Assembly (NCBI RefSeq): GCF_006937785.1
Contig: NZ_SJEE01000012.1
Location: forward strand, 62,001 to 126,000
DNA: 64,000 nucleotides
Source of the DNA: Pseudanabaena sp. UWO311
Lineage (GTDB): Bacteria > Cyanobacteriota > Cyanobacteriia > Pseudanabaenales > Pseudanabaenaceae
Reading direction: 5' to 3'
Shown: piece after piece, positions 1 to 8,723 of the stretch
Position numbering within the stretch: the first letter of the stretch is position 1
Layout of the letters: each line of letters opens with the position of its first letter
Program-made: the position numbers and the translations under genes
The notes under the pieces: model-generated
The model's input: only the letters and a program-made list of their open reading frames with translations
Databases searched by the model: none
What the model was told of the DNA's origin: nothing

Positions 1-24
1 GGTGCTACCGAGGGAGCTAATTAA
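1..24 (+). CDS. C-terminal end of an upstream gene (partial)
   Basis: Frame 1 reads ...GATEGAN and then TAA at 22-24. The TAA overlaps the ATG of the RND pump by one base (TAATG), the usual layout of translationally coupled genes. In RND loci the gene just upstream is normally the periplasmic membrane-fusion subunit, so this is probably its end. Only seven codons are visible, so that identity is inference from context. Confidence 0.4.
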   Translation, partial: GATEGAN

Positions 25-3000
25 TGAATCTGTCAGAAATTTTCATTCGTCGCCCGATCATGACGACCTTAGTGATGGCGGGAATCCTCATTTTTGGATG
101 GATGAGCTATCAGTCTTTACCGATCAGCTATTTACCTAGCGTGGACTATCCCACGATTCAGGTAACGGCGGCAAGACCAGGAGCTAGTCCCGAAACAATG
201 GCAGCTTCGGTAACACGTCCCTTAGAAGCGCAGTTTTCTAGTATTGCGGGATTGGATTCGCTCAACTCCACGACGACATTAGGGAAAACACAAATCGCGC
301 TGCAATTTAACCTCAGCCGAGGTATTGACGATGCTGCTCAAGATGTACAGGCTGCGATCGCGGCGGCTTCTGGACAAGTTGCTAACGATCTGCCAAATCC
401 TCCCACCTTTAGCAAGGTCAACCCAGCCGATCAACCGATTCTCTATCTATACCTCTACTCTCCGACTCTGCCGCTCTCTCAAGTCGATAATTACGCCGAA
501 ACTTACCTAGCCCAAAAGCTCTCGACAATTTCGGGGGTAGCGCAAGTGAGCGTCTACGGTTCGCAAAAGTATGCGGCAAGAATTCAACTTGATCCGCAAA
601 AGCTTGCCAGTCAAGAGATTGGCATCGATCAAGTGCAAACGGCTATCCAGCAAGGCAATGTCAACTTACCGACAGGAAGTCTTTCGGGCGATCATAAAAA
701 CTTTACAGTACAGACTAACGGGCAGCTTCAAGATGCCGCCGCCTATCGCAAATTGATTGTTGCTTATAAAAATGGCGCACCAATTTATCTAGAACAACTG
801 GGACGAGTAATTGATAGCGTTGAGAATGATAAAGTTGCAAGCTGGTATAACAATACTCGCGCTATTATTCTCACAATTCAACGCCAACCTGGGACAAACA
901 CGGTAGAAGTTGTCGATACGATCCAGAAATTACTACCCAAACTGCGCGAACAGGTTCCTAACTCTGTGCAAATTGGCGTGCTGTACGATGCTTCACAATC
1001 AATTCGTGATTCCGTTGATGATGTTAGGTTCACGCTAGTTTTAACGATCGCCTTAGTCGTTTTAGTTATCTTCCTATTTCTGCGAAACCTTTCAGCAACG
1101 GTAATTCCCAGTTTGGCTCTGCCCGTATCGCTGATCGGTACATTTGCGGTAATGCACCAGCTAAATTTTTCCCTTGATAATCTGTCGCTGATGGCGTTGA
1201 CCTTATCTGTGGGTTTTGTGGTGGATGATGCGATCGTCATGTTGGAAAACATCGTGCGACATATGGAAATGGGCGAACGCCCTATGCAAGCAGCGCTTAA
1301 CGGGTCTAGGGAAATTGGTTTCACGATCCTGTCAATGACGCTCTCATTAGTCGCTGTATTCATTCCCATGTTGTTTATGAGCGAACTATTGGGGCGCTTA
1401 TTCCATGAATTTGCGATGACGATCGCTGTTTCTATTCTGGTTTCGGGTTTTGTTTCGCTGAGCCTAACGCCGATGTTATGCAGTCGCTTTCTACGTCCTG
1501 TTCATCACTCAACACAAAGTCGCTTTTATCGGGCAACAGAGGCAATATTCGATCGCTTTCTCGGTCTATACGATCGCAGTCTAAAAACAGTAATGAAGTA
1601 CCATCGCACCACGATGATTTTATCCTTTGTACTGCTATTTGCCACCATTGGACTATTTGTAGCTGTGCCGAAGGGATTCATCCCCAGTGAAGATACTGGA
1701 CAAATTATCGGCACGACTCAAGCCGCGCAAGATACTTCCTTTGATGCTCTGGTGATTCATCAACAAGCGGTCGCTGAACTGATCAGCAAAGATCCCAATG
1801 TGGATGCTGTCAACTCGAATATTGGCGCAAATTCTGGTGGTGCTTCGAGTGCTAGTAATTCAGGAAGTCTATTTATTCGCTTGAAACCGCGATCGCAACG
1901 AGAGGCAAGCGCCGATGAAGTTATTCAAGAATTAAGAACAAAACTTGCTGATATCACAGGTATTCAAGTATTTTTGCAAAATCCACCTGCGATTCCCATC
2001 GGAACTCAGCAAACTACGGGGCTATATCAACTGGAACTTCAAAATACCGATGTGCAGCCTTTACAAGAATATGTGCCGAAACTAGTAGAAAAACTGAAAG
2101 CATTGCCTCTATTGCAAGATGTGAATAGCGATTTGCAGATGACTTCTCAAGTCAAAATTGACATCGATCGCAATAAAGCCTCTACACATGGGATCACCGC
2201 CCAACAAATTGAGAATTCTCTCAGAAGTGCCTATGGAGCCTACCAAGTATCAACGATTTATGCTTCTACTAATGAGTATCAGGTAATTCTTGAATTGGAA
2301 CCAGAATATCAGCAAGATATCAAAGCTTTGCTATCTCTCTATATCACTTCCACTTCTGGTCAAGTCGTACCACTCAAGACCTTCGCAACAGTTTCCCAAG
2401 CGGTTGCACCGTTAATGGTCAATCATGCTGGGCGAATGAATTCGGCAACAATTTCCTATAACCTAGCGCCCAATGTGGCTTTGGGAAATGCCAACCAGCA
2501 AATCGAACAATTAATTCATGAGACGATCCCCGAAAATATTGCCACGAGCTTTACGGGAGCCAGTCAAGTGTTCCAAAGCTCCTTGCCTAGTTTAATATTT
2601 TTATTAGCGATCGCGATTCTGGTGATTTATCTAATTTTGGGGATTCTCTATGAAGATTTCATTCACCCCATCACAATTCTTTCTGGCTTGCCATCCGCAG
2701 GTTTTGGCGCTTTGCTAACCCTGATGATATTTCATGTAGAACTCAACGTTTATTCTTTCATTGGGATTATTCTATTAGTAGGCATCGTCAAGAAAAATGG
2801 AATTATGATGGTGGACTTTGCGATTGAAGCTCAGCGCACTGAAGCATTAAAACCTGCTACAGCCATCTATCAAGCTTGTTTAGTACGGTTCCGTCCGATC
2901 ATGATGACCACGATGGCAGCCCTGATGGGAACGATCCCGATCGCGATCGGCTTTGGCGCAGGTTCAGAGTCACGCCGTCCCTTGGGTATTGCTGTGGTGG

Positions 3001-3131
3001 GTGGATTGATTTTTTCTCAAATCCTAACTCTGTACTTAACTCCTGTCTTCTATGTTTACATGGAATCATGGCGTAAGAAACTGAAAGGATTTAGTTTGCG
3101 GCAAATTTTCTCATTGTCTGCAAGTCGATAA
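24..3131 (+). CDS. RND-family multidrug/metabolite efflux pump (AcrB/MdtB-like), copy 1
   Basis: Inner-membrane proton-driven efflux pump that works as a trimer with a membrane-fusion protein and an outer-membrane channel. At 1035 residues it has the usual RND length. It opens with the family signature IRRPIMTTLVMAGILIFG, followed by a large periplasmic loop, a central membrane block, a second loop and a C-terminal membrane block. The proton-relay pair of transmembrane segment 4 is visible as VVDDAIV (D401, D402), and the lysine segment as GIVKKNGIMMVDFA near residue 930. The start overlaps the preceding stop and GAGGGAG at 10-16 is a good ribosome binding site. It is about half identical to the pump at 4958-8137, so the locus has two paralogous pumps. 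Substrate cannot be told from sequence. Confidence 0.93.
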   Translation: MNLSEIFIRRPIMTTLVMAGILIFGWMSYQSLPISYLPSVDYPTIQVTAARPGASPETMAASVTRPLEAQFSSIAGLDSLNSTTTLGKTQIALQFNLSRGIDDAAQDVQAAIAAASGQVANDLPNPPTFSKVNPADQPILYLYLYSPTLPLSQVDNYAETYLAQKLSTISGVAQVSVYGSQKYAARIQLDPQKLASQEIGIDQVQTAIQQGNVNLPTGSLSGDHKNFTVQTNGQLQDAAAYRKLIVAYKNGAPIYLEQLGRVIDSVENDKVASWYNNTRAIILTIQRQPGTNTVEVVDTIQKLLPKLREQVPNSVQIGVLYDASQSIRDSVDDVRFTLVLTIALVVLVIFLFLRNLSATVIPSLALPVSLIGTFAVMHQLNFSLDNLSLMALTLSVGFVVDDAIVMLENIVRHMEMGERPMQAALNGSREIGFTILSMTLSLVAVFIPMLFMSELLGRLFHEFAMTIAVSILVSGFVSLSLTPMLCSRFLRPVHHSTQSRFYRATEAIFDRFLGLYDRSLKTVMKYHRTTMILSFVLLFATIGLFVAVPKGFIPSEDTGQIIGTTQAAQDTSFDALVIHQQAVAELISKDPNVDAVNSNIGANSGGASSASNSGSLFIRLKPRSQREASADEVIQELRTKLADITGIQVFLQNPPAIPIGTQQTTGLYQLELQNTDVQPLQEYVPKLVEKLKALPLLQDVNSDLQMTSQVKIDIDRNKASTHGITAQQIENSLRSAYGAYQVSTIYASTNEYQVILELEPEYQQDIKALLSLYITSTSGQVVPLKTFATVSQAVAPLMVNHAGRMNSATISYNLAPNVALGNANQQIEQLIHETIPENIATSFTGASQVFQSSLPSLIFLLAIAILVIYLILGILYEDFIHPITILSGLPSAGFGALLTLMIFHVELNVYSFIGIILLVGIVKKNGIMMVDFAIEAQRTEALKPATAIYQACLVRFRPIMMTTMAALMGTIPIAIGFGAGSESRRPLGIAVVGGLIFSQILTLYLTPVFYVYMESWRKKLKGFSLRQIFSLSASR

Positions 3132-3158
3132 CCCAATCTAGGTAGGAAGTCAATTATT

Positions 3159-3234
3159 TGTAGGATGCGTTAGTGCAATGTAACGCATCAATTAGCTCAA
3201 AATGATGGGTTACGCTATCGCTAACCCATCCTAC
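3159..3234. repeat. Dispersed cyanobacterial inverted repeat (GTAGGATG / CATCCTAC ends)
   Basis: Two adjacent hairpins, GATGCGTTA...TAACGCATC and GATGGGTTA...TAACCCATC, are enclosed by outer arms GTAGGATG and CATCCTAC. This fills the gap between pump 1 and the small membrane protein. The layout is typical of short mobile palindromes in cyanobacterial intergenic DNA and it may also act as a terminator. Confidence 0.6.
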
Positions 3235-3266
3235 ACTCAACCCAAAAACCTCGTAGGATTCTCTCC

Positions 3267-3647
3267 ATGATTAGATTAAAGAACATGAGCAATATTCCTT
3301 ATCACTCAACAAAACACCATCGACAAGGTAATCCTTCAAGGCAGATTTACTTGCATATTTCTAAAATATCTGCGGTGATGGTGGGGATTTGTCAGGCTGG
3401 AGTCGAACTCATCCATATTGCGAGTGTTGCTGAACAAATGGATACATCTATTGATGATTTTCTTGCATTAGATTCACTGGTATTCCTATTCTCCTGTGTT
3501 ACGGCTTTTTATGCCTTGCGATCGCCTAATCTCCATAGAGCTTTACGAGTTGGAAGGATTGCCGAGTTTTCCTTTGCGATCGGTTTATCGATCATGGTAG
3601 TTATCTCTCTGTTCACAGCTTTTTCTAAGATTAATAGGGGGAGCTAA
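3267..3647 (+). CDS. Small membrane protein of unknown function
   Basis: 126 residues with no family I recognise. Hydrophobic stretches near residues 33-50, 68-85 and 100-118 suggest two or three membrane helices. It sits between the first RND pump and the MFS exporter and its stop overlaps the exporter ATG by one base (TAATG), so the two are probably translated together. This suggests an accessory role in the efflux locus, but that is inference from context only. An alternative start is Met7 at 3285. Confidence 0.6.
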   Translation: MIRLKNMSNIPYHSTKHHRQGNPSRQIYLHISKISAVMVGICQAGVELIHIASVAEQMDTSIDDFLALDSLVFLFSCVTAFYALRSPNLHRALRVGRIAEFSFAIGLSIMVVISLFTAFSKINRGS

Positions 3648-4903
3648 TGAAAATTACCCTCCCCGCCCTGCGTTCTAGAAACTACCGACTATTCTTTGCT
3701 GGACATGGTATCTCACTGATTGGTACTTGGATGACCAAACTTTCTACAGGTTGGATCGTGTATCAATTAACAAATTCTGCTTTGATGCTGGGTTTAGTTG
3801 GATTTGCTTGTCAAATTCCTAGCTTTGTACTCGCTCCTATTGGTGGATTGATCGCCGATCGCTACAATCGGCATCGTCTGCTAGTAATTACACAAGTATT
3901 GGCAATGATTCAATCTTTAGCTCTGGCAATATTAACTTTAACTGGAACTATTAATATCTCGCTTTTATTGGGATTAGGTTTTTTCCAAGGACTAATCAAT
4001 GTTGTGGATTATCCCGTAAGAAAAGCCTTTGTCTACGATATGATTGAACGCCCTGAAGATCGGATGAACGCGATCGCCTTGAATTCTTCTATATCAACAG
4101 GAGCGCAGTTAATTGGACCTGCGATCGCAGGAATAATCATTACCAGAATTGGTGCTGGCTATTGTTTTCTTCTTGACGGATTCAGTTATATTGCCGTGAT
4201 TGTCGGGCTATTGCTCATGCATCTCAAGCCTCAACCCCTTGTTCTGAACTCAATGAGACCGATTCAACGCATTCAAGAGGGATTTAACTACGCTTTTCAT
4301 TCGCTACCAATAAGGTCAATATTAATGATGATTAGCTTATTCAGCCTAATGGTGGTTGCAAGTTCGACCCTAATGCCAATATTTGCAACGCAAATTTTAC
4401 ATGGTGATGCTCATACTTTGGGATTGTTACTTACTGCATCAGGCATAGGTGCACTCATCGGTGGACTTTACATGAATACGCGATCGACAGTATTGGGCTT
4501 AGGAAAAGTGTTTGCCTATGCTCCAATTCTATGCGGTGTGGGATTAATTATATTTGCTTTGTCCCCAACTATTTGGCTATCGATTCCAGCGATCATGTTG
4601 GTAGGATTAGGATCGATTTTACATCTTTCGGGTGGCAATACCATTTTGCAAACTATTGTTGAAGATGATAAGCGTGGAAGGATAATGAGTTTATTTACAA
4701 TGTCCTTCTTAGGTGTCTACCCCTTTGGTAGCTTGCTAGCGGGAAGTTTAGCGAATGCGATCGGCGCTCCAGTCACACTTATTATTAGTGGTCTTGTTTG
4801 CGTTATTAGTGGATTTCTATTTGTGAAGCAGTTACCAAAGTTGAGACTAATAGTGCGTCCTATTTATCTCGCAAAGAAAATTCTACCCGCCGTTCCTTTA
4901 TAA
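3647..4903 (+). CDS. MFS exporter, EntS/MFS_3 type
   Basis: 418-residue major facilitator protein with about 12 hydrophobic segments. The N-terminus (LRSRNYRLFFAGHGISLIGTW) is typical of the EntS-like MFS_3 exporters that release siderophores or drugs. The family loop between helices 2 and 3 is seen as GGLIADRYNRHRLLV near residue 64. It is translationally coupled to the small membrane protein upstream and is followed 54 bp later by RND pump 2, so the four genes probably form one efflux operon. Substrate is unknown. Confidence 0.88.
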   Translation: MKITLPALRSRNYRLFFAGHGISLIGTWMTKLSTGWIVYQLTNSALMLGLVGFACQIPSFVLAPIGGLIADRYNRHRLLVITQVLAMIQSLALAILTLTGTINISLLLGLGFFQGLINVVDYPVRKAFVYDMIERPEDRMNAIALNSSISTGAQLIGPAIAGIIITRIGAGYCFLLDGFSYIAVIVGLLLMHLKPQPLVLNSMRPIQRIQEGFNYAFHSLPIRSILMMISLFSLMVVASSTLMPIFATQILHGDAHTLGLLLTASGIGALIGGLYMNTRSTVLGLGKVFAYAPILCGVGLIIFALSPTIWLSIPAIMLVGLGSILHLSGGNTILQTIVEDDKRGRIMSLFTMSFLGVYPFGSLLAGSLANAIGAPVTLIISGLVCVISGFLFVKQLPKLRLIVRPIYLAKKILPAVPL

Positions 4904-4957
4904 GTCCCATCTACACTCATTCAGATAGAGTTTTCTAAATAATTAGCAGGTAATATC

Positions 4958-7900
4958 ATGAATCTTTCTAAACTATTTATTACCCGCCCTGTCATGACTA
5001 CTTTAGTCATGGTTGGTATTCTCATCTTTGGGATTCTTAGCTATACCTTATTACCGATTAGCGCTCTTCCAAATGTGGAATATCCCTTTATCAGCGTCTC
5101 AGCAAGCCTGCCTGGGGGAACGCCTGAAACGATGGCATCGGCGGTGGCTGCACCCCTTGAACGACAATTTACGGAAATCGCGGGACTGAACTCTTTTAAC
5201 TCCACTAGTTCTACAGGTAGCACGAGTATTTCTCTACAGTTTGACTTTAGCCGCAACGTCGCTGATGCGGCTAAAGACGTGCAAGCGGCAATCTCGGCGG
5301 CAGCAGGACAACTTCCTGCAAATATGCCCAAACCACCAACTTATCGTAAGGTCAATCCATCGGTTTCTCCAGTTCTTTATCTTTATCTCTATTCAGAAAC
5401 CTTACCAATTTCAGAAGTAGATGAAAATGCCGAAATCACGATCGCGCAACCCATCTCCGCCATCAATGGTGTGGCGCAAGTAGGAGTCTACGGTCAAAAG
5501 CAATATGCAGTCCGAGTCCAACTCGATCCACAAGCAGTGGCGGCTAAAGGAATTGGACTCGATCAAATTAAGACGGCAATTCAGCAAGGTAATGTCACCC
5601 TACCCACAGGCAGTTTGTCTGGCAAAGATAAAAGTTATCTGATTGAAGCAAATGGACAGCTAAATGATGCTGCAGCCTATGGTGAATTAATTGTCAGCTA
5701 TCAAAATGGCGCACCTGTTAGGCTCAAGGACTTAGGTAATGTGATCGATAGTATCCAAAACAATAAAGTTTCCAATTTGTTTAGCGATCGCAAAGTTTCC
5801 AATCAGCCTTCGATCGTTCTAGCCGTGCAGCCTCAGCCAGGAGCTAACACTGTAAAAATTGTCGATGCAGTTAAAGCGATGTTGCCGACATTACAAGCGC
5901 AAATTCCTAAATCAATTGTAATGGGGATTCTCTACGATCGCTCTCTTTCAATCCGTGCTTCGATCCAAGATGTGCAGTTTACCTTAATTCTCTCTATTGC
6001 CCTTGTGATCATGGTGATCTTCCTATTTTTGCGAGATCTCCCTGCCACGATGATTCCCAGTATGGCTTTACCGATCGCCATCATCGGCACATTTGCCGCC
6101 ATGTACGTATTAGGATTTTCCCTTGATAACCTGTCGCTGATGGCGTTAACTCTTTCTGTTGGTTTTGTGGTTGATGATGCGATCGTCGTGCTGGAAAATA
6201 TTGTCCGCCATCGCGAGATGGGAGAGTCACCAATGACGGCTGCGCTAAAGGGCTCTCAAGAAGTCAGCTTCACAATTTTATCGATGACTCTCTCCTTAGT
6301 CGCAGTCTTCATTCCCATTATCTTTATGAGTGGGTTGATTGGGAAGCTGTTCCATGAATTTGCGATTACGATTAGCATTGCCATTTTGGTGTCAGGTTTT
6401 GTTTCTCTTAGTCTTACACCAATGCTTTGTAGCCGCTTCTTAAAATCTAGTGAGCGATCTCCCGATCATCGCCCCAGCCGTTTTGCAAATTTTCTAGAGA
6501 GTGCTTTCGATAATTTGCTCAAATGCTATGAATGGACATTGAAGCCAGTCTTAAAACATCGCCGCATCACGATGATTAGTTCTTTCATTTTGCTATTCCT
6601 CACCTTTTATATGTTTACCCTCGTTCCTAAAGGCTTTATTCCCACAGAGGATACAGGGCAACTATCCGCCAATACCAAAGCCGCCCAAGATATCTCCTTT
6701 GACAATATGTTAAAGCATCAGCAAGAGGTAGTAGATATTATTCGTCAAGACCCTAATATTGCGGCTCTCAACTCAACGGTTGGCGCATCGGGTCCTAATG
6801 CTTCCGTAAATAATGGACGGATTACGATTCGGCTAAAACCCCGTGATCAGAGACAACTCAGCGCCGACGAAATCATACAGGAACTTACACCCAAACTACG
6901 TCGTGTTATTGGTATTCAAACATTTTTACGCTCTCCTGCGGCGATTCCCATTGGTGGACAGCAAACCAATTCCACCTATCAATTTACCCTTCAGAGCCTA
7001 AATTTACAGGATCTCCGAGATTCTGTGCCAAAGCTCTTGGAAAAAGTCAAAACTTTGCCTGGACTGCGTGGCGTTGATAGCGATCTCCAACTCAGAACTC
7101 CACAGGTAGAAATACAAATCAACCATGATAAAGCTGCTCTTTTAGGAATTACTGCTTCACAAATAGAAAGGACTCTAGGCAACGCCTATGGTTCCAGCCA
7201 AGTTTCGACAATTTATACGCCAGATAATCAGTTTTACGTTATTTTAGAACTGAAACCAGAATTCCAACGAGATCCGACCGCATTATCAATGATTTATGTC
7301 AAATCTAATAGTGGGAAATCAATTCCCTTAAGTGCGATCGCAACAATTGTGCAAAATGTTGGGCCCCTCACCGTCAATCACCTTGCCCAACTTCCTTCCG
7401 CAACAATTTCCTTTGACACGCAGTTAGGAACATCACTCAGTGATGCCACCGAAGCAATTAAAAAAGTTGCTAAGGAAGTTTTACCAGATACTATAACCAC
7501 TAGTTTTCAAGGATCGGCGCAGGTTTTTAGCCAATCTTTTAATGATTTGGGCTGGTTGTTATTAGTCTCAATTGTGGTGATTTATTTGATACTAGGAATT
7601 CTCTATGAAGATTTTATTCATCCGATTACAATTCTGTCTGGACTACCTTCCGCAGGTTTTGGTGCATTGCTAACTCTATGGGTGTTTCAAGTGGAGCTAA
7701 ATCTCTATTCCTTTATTGGGATTATTCTTTTAGTAGGAATTGTGAAAAAGAATGGAATTATGCTCGTTGATTTTGCGATCGAAGCCCAGCGTCGAGAAAA
7801 TAAGAGACCTCTAGATGCAATTTACGCAGCCTGTATAGTTCGTTTTCGTCCGATTATGATGACAACCATGGCAGCACTGATCGGTACATTGCCGATCGCT

Positions 7901-8137
7901 CTTGGCAGTGGGGTAGGCTCAGAGGCGCGTCGTCCCCTTGGCATTGCGATCGTTGGTGGCTTGGTGTTTTCACAAATTTTGACTCTTTATCTAACGCCTG
8001 TTTTTTATACCTATATGGAAGCATGGAGAAAAATGCTCGGTCATCCCAACCTCAAACATACCAATACTTTTAAGATCTTAGCAAAACTCTTACAACGGTT
8101 ATTTATCAAACGCGCTACAAAAAATACCGTAGAGTGA
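4958..8137 (+). CDS. RND-family efflux pump (AcrB/MdtB-like), copy 2
   Basis: 1059 residues, paralogous to the pump at 24-3131: same N-terminal signature (ITRPVMTTLVMVGILIFG), same acidic pair in transmembrane segment 4 (VVDDAIV, D406-D407) and the same GIVKKNGIMLVDFA segment. It differs by an inserted FSDRKVSNQPS stretch near residue 280 and a longer basic C-terminal tail. No membrane-fusion gene lies between the copies, so both may share the subunit encoded before position 24. RND pumps of the MdtBC kind can form mixed trimers; two pumps in one operon makes that plausible here, but it is inference. Confidence 0.93.
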   Translation: MNLSKLFITRPVMTTLVMVGILIFGILSYTLLPISALPNVEYPFISVSASLPGGTPETMASAVAAPLERQFTEIAGLNSFNSTSSTGSTSISLQFDFSRNVADAAKDVQAAISAAAGQLPANMPKPPTYRKVNPSVSPVLYLYLYSETLPISEVDENAEITIAQPISAINGVAQVGVYGQKQYAVRVQLDPQAVAAKGIGLDQIKTAIQQGNVTLPTGSLSGKDKSYLIEANGQLNDAAAYGELIVSYQNGAPVRLKDLGNVIDSIQNNKVSNLFSDRKVSNQPSIVLAVQPQPGANTVKIVDAVKAMLPTLQAQIPKSIVMGILYDRSLSIRASIQDVQFTLILSIALVIMVIFLFLRDLPATMIPSMALPIAIIGTFAAMYVLGFSLDNLSLMALTLSVGFVVDDAIVVLENIVRHREMGESPMTAALKGSQEVSFTILSMTLSLVAVFIPIIFMSGLIGKLFHEFAITISIAILVSGFVSLSLTPMLCSRFLKSSERSPDHRPSRFANFLESAFDNLLKCYEWTLKPVLKHRRITMISSFILLFLTFYMFTLVPKGFIPTEDTGQLSANTKAAQDISFDNMLKHQQEVVDIIRQDPNIAALNSTVGASGPNASVNNGRITIRLKPRDQRQLSADEIIQELTPKLRRVIGIQTFLRSPAAIPIGGQQTNSTYQFTLQSLNLQDLRDSVPKLLEKVKTLPGLRGVDSDLQLRTPQVEIQINHDKAALLGITASQIERTLGNAYGSSQVSTIYTPDNQFYVILELKPEFQRDPTALSMIYVKSNSGKSIPLSAIATIVQNVGPLTVNHLAQLPSATISFDTQLGTSLSDATEAIKKVAKEVLPDTITTSFQGSAQVFSQSFNDLGWLLLVSIVVIYLILGILYEDFIHPITILSGLPSAGFGALLTLWVFQVELNLYSFIGIILLVGIVKKNGIMLVDFAIEAQRRENKRPLDAIYAACIVRFRPIMMTTMAALIGTLPIALGSGVGSEARRPLGIAIVGGLVFSQILTLYLTPVFYTYMEAWRKMLGHPNLKHTNTFKILAKLLQRLFIKRATKNTVE

Positions 8138-8143
8138 ATCCCC

Positions 8144-8281
8144 ATGATGCGCGATCGCCCATCAAAAGTACTCGAAGTAATTGGTCTATTGAAACTGCGT
8201 AAATTTTTGCGGCAATTTATGCCATTTATTCCTTACTGGCGCAAAGCGCTGCCTCTCCTCTTAGACGGGAACTTTTTATGA
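8144..8281 (+). CDS. Possible 45-residue small basic protein
   Basis: An open frame begins ATGATGCGCGATCGC six bases after the stop of RND pump 2 and ends TGA at 8279-8281. The predicted peptide (MMRDRPSKVLEVIGLLKLRK...) is basic with an amphipathic middle. No clear Shine-Dalgarno site is seen. It may be a small operon member or chance reading through intergenic DNA. Confidence 0.25.
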   Translation: MMRDRPSKVLEVIGLLKLRKFLRQFMPFIPYWRKALPLLLDGNFL

Positions 8282-8336
8282 TTTGGCTTTGTCTTTCTGC
8301 AATGTGTCATTCATAAATAAATCAAGAAGTTAAACC

Positions 8337-8714
8337 ATGAAAATTCAAGCTACTGTAATTGGGGTGATTTCCGCGATCGCATCATTAGCAGTTATATCAC
8401 CAGTTCAAGCTAGTATTCAAACTCGCGAAGCGTTTTGTATGTACTTTGTAAATGGCTCTGTTACGCCTCAAGCGGCGATGCCCTGCAAGGTTGCTTCTAA
8501 GCTTGAAGTTTTCGATGCTGAGATCGTATGGCAAGATGGAGTGCGTCAATCCTTCAGAAATTATGATGGAGTAGCCTTTACTTATAGAGACGATCGAGGT
8601 GGCAAAGTTTATAAAAAGCTTGGACTTTACGATCCGAGTGAAAGATTTGAGACAGTAAGCGATCGGGCTTATCAAATGGAAAATGGTATGATTTACATTT
8701 GGTGGAGAAGGTAA
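8337..8714 (+). CDS. Secreted hypothetical protein
   Basis: 125 residues. The first 25 form a clear signal peptide (MKIQATVIGV..., hydrophobic core, likely cut after VQA). The mature part holds two cysteines (residues 34 and 50) that could form a disulfide, and ends in WWRR. No family recognised. It lies 9 bp before cbiA on the same strand, but no functional link with B12 synthesis is evident. Confidence 0.7.
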   Translation: MKIQATVIGVISAIASLAVISPVQASIQTREAFCMYFVNGSVTPQAAMPCKVASKLEVFDAEIVWQDGVRQSFRNYDGVAFTYRDDRGGKVYKKLGLYDPSERFETVSDRAYQMENGMIYIWWRR

Positions 8715-8723
8715 ATTCTAACA

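Noticed and set aside
878-1369. 163-residue frame on the minus strand inside RND pump 1
   Set aside because: Shadow of a conserved coding region in another frame, with no protein-like features.
8397-8675. 92-residue minus-strand frame over the secreted protein gene
   Set aside because: The plus-strand gene has a clear signal peptide; the minus frame is a shadow.
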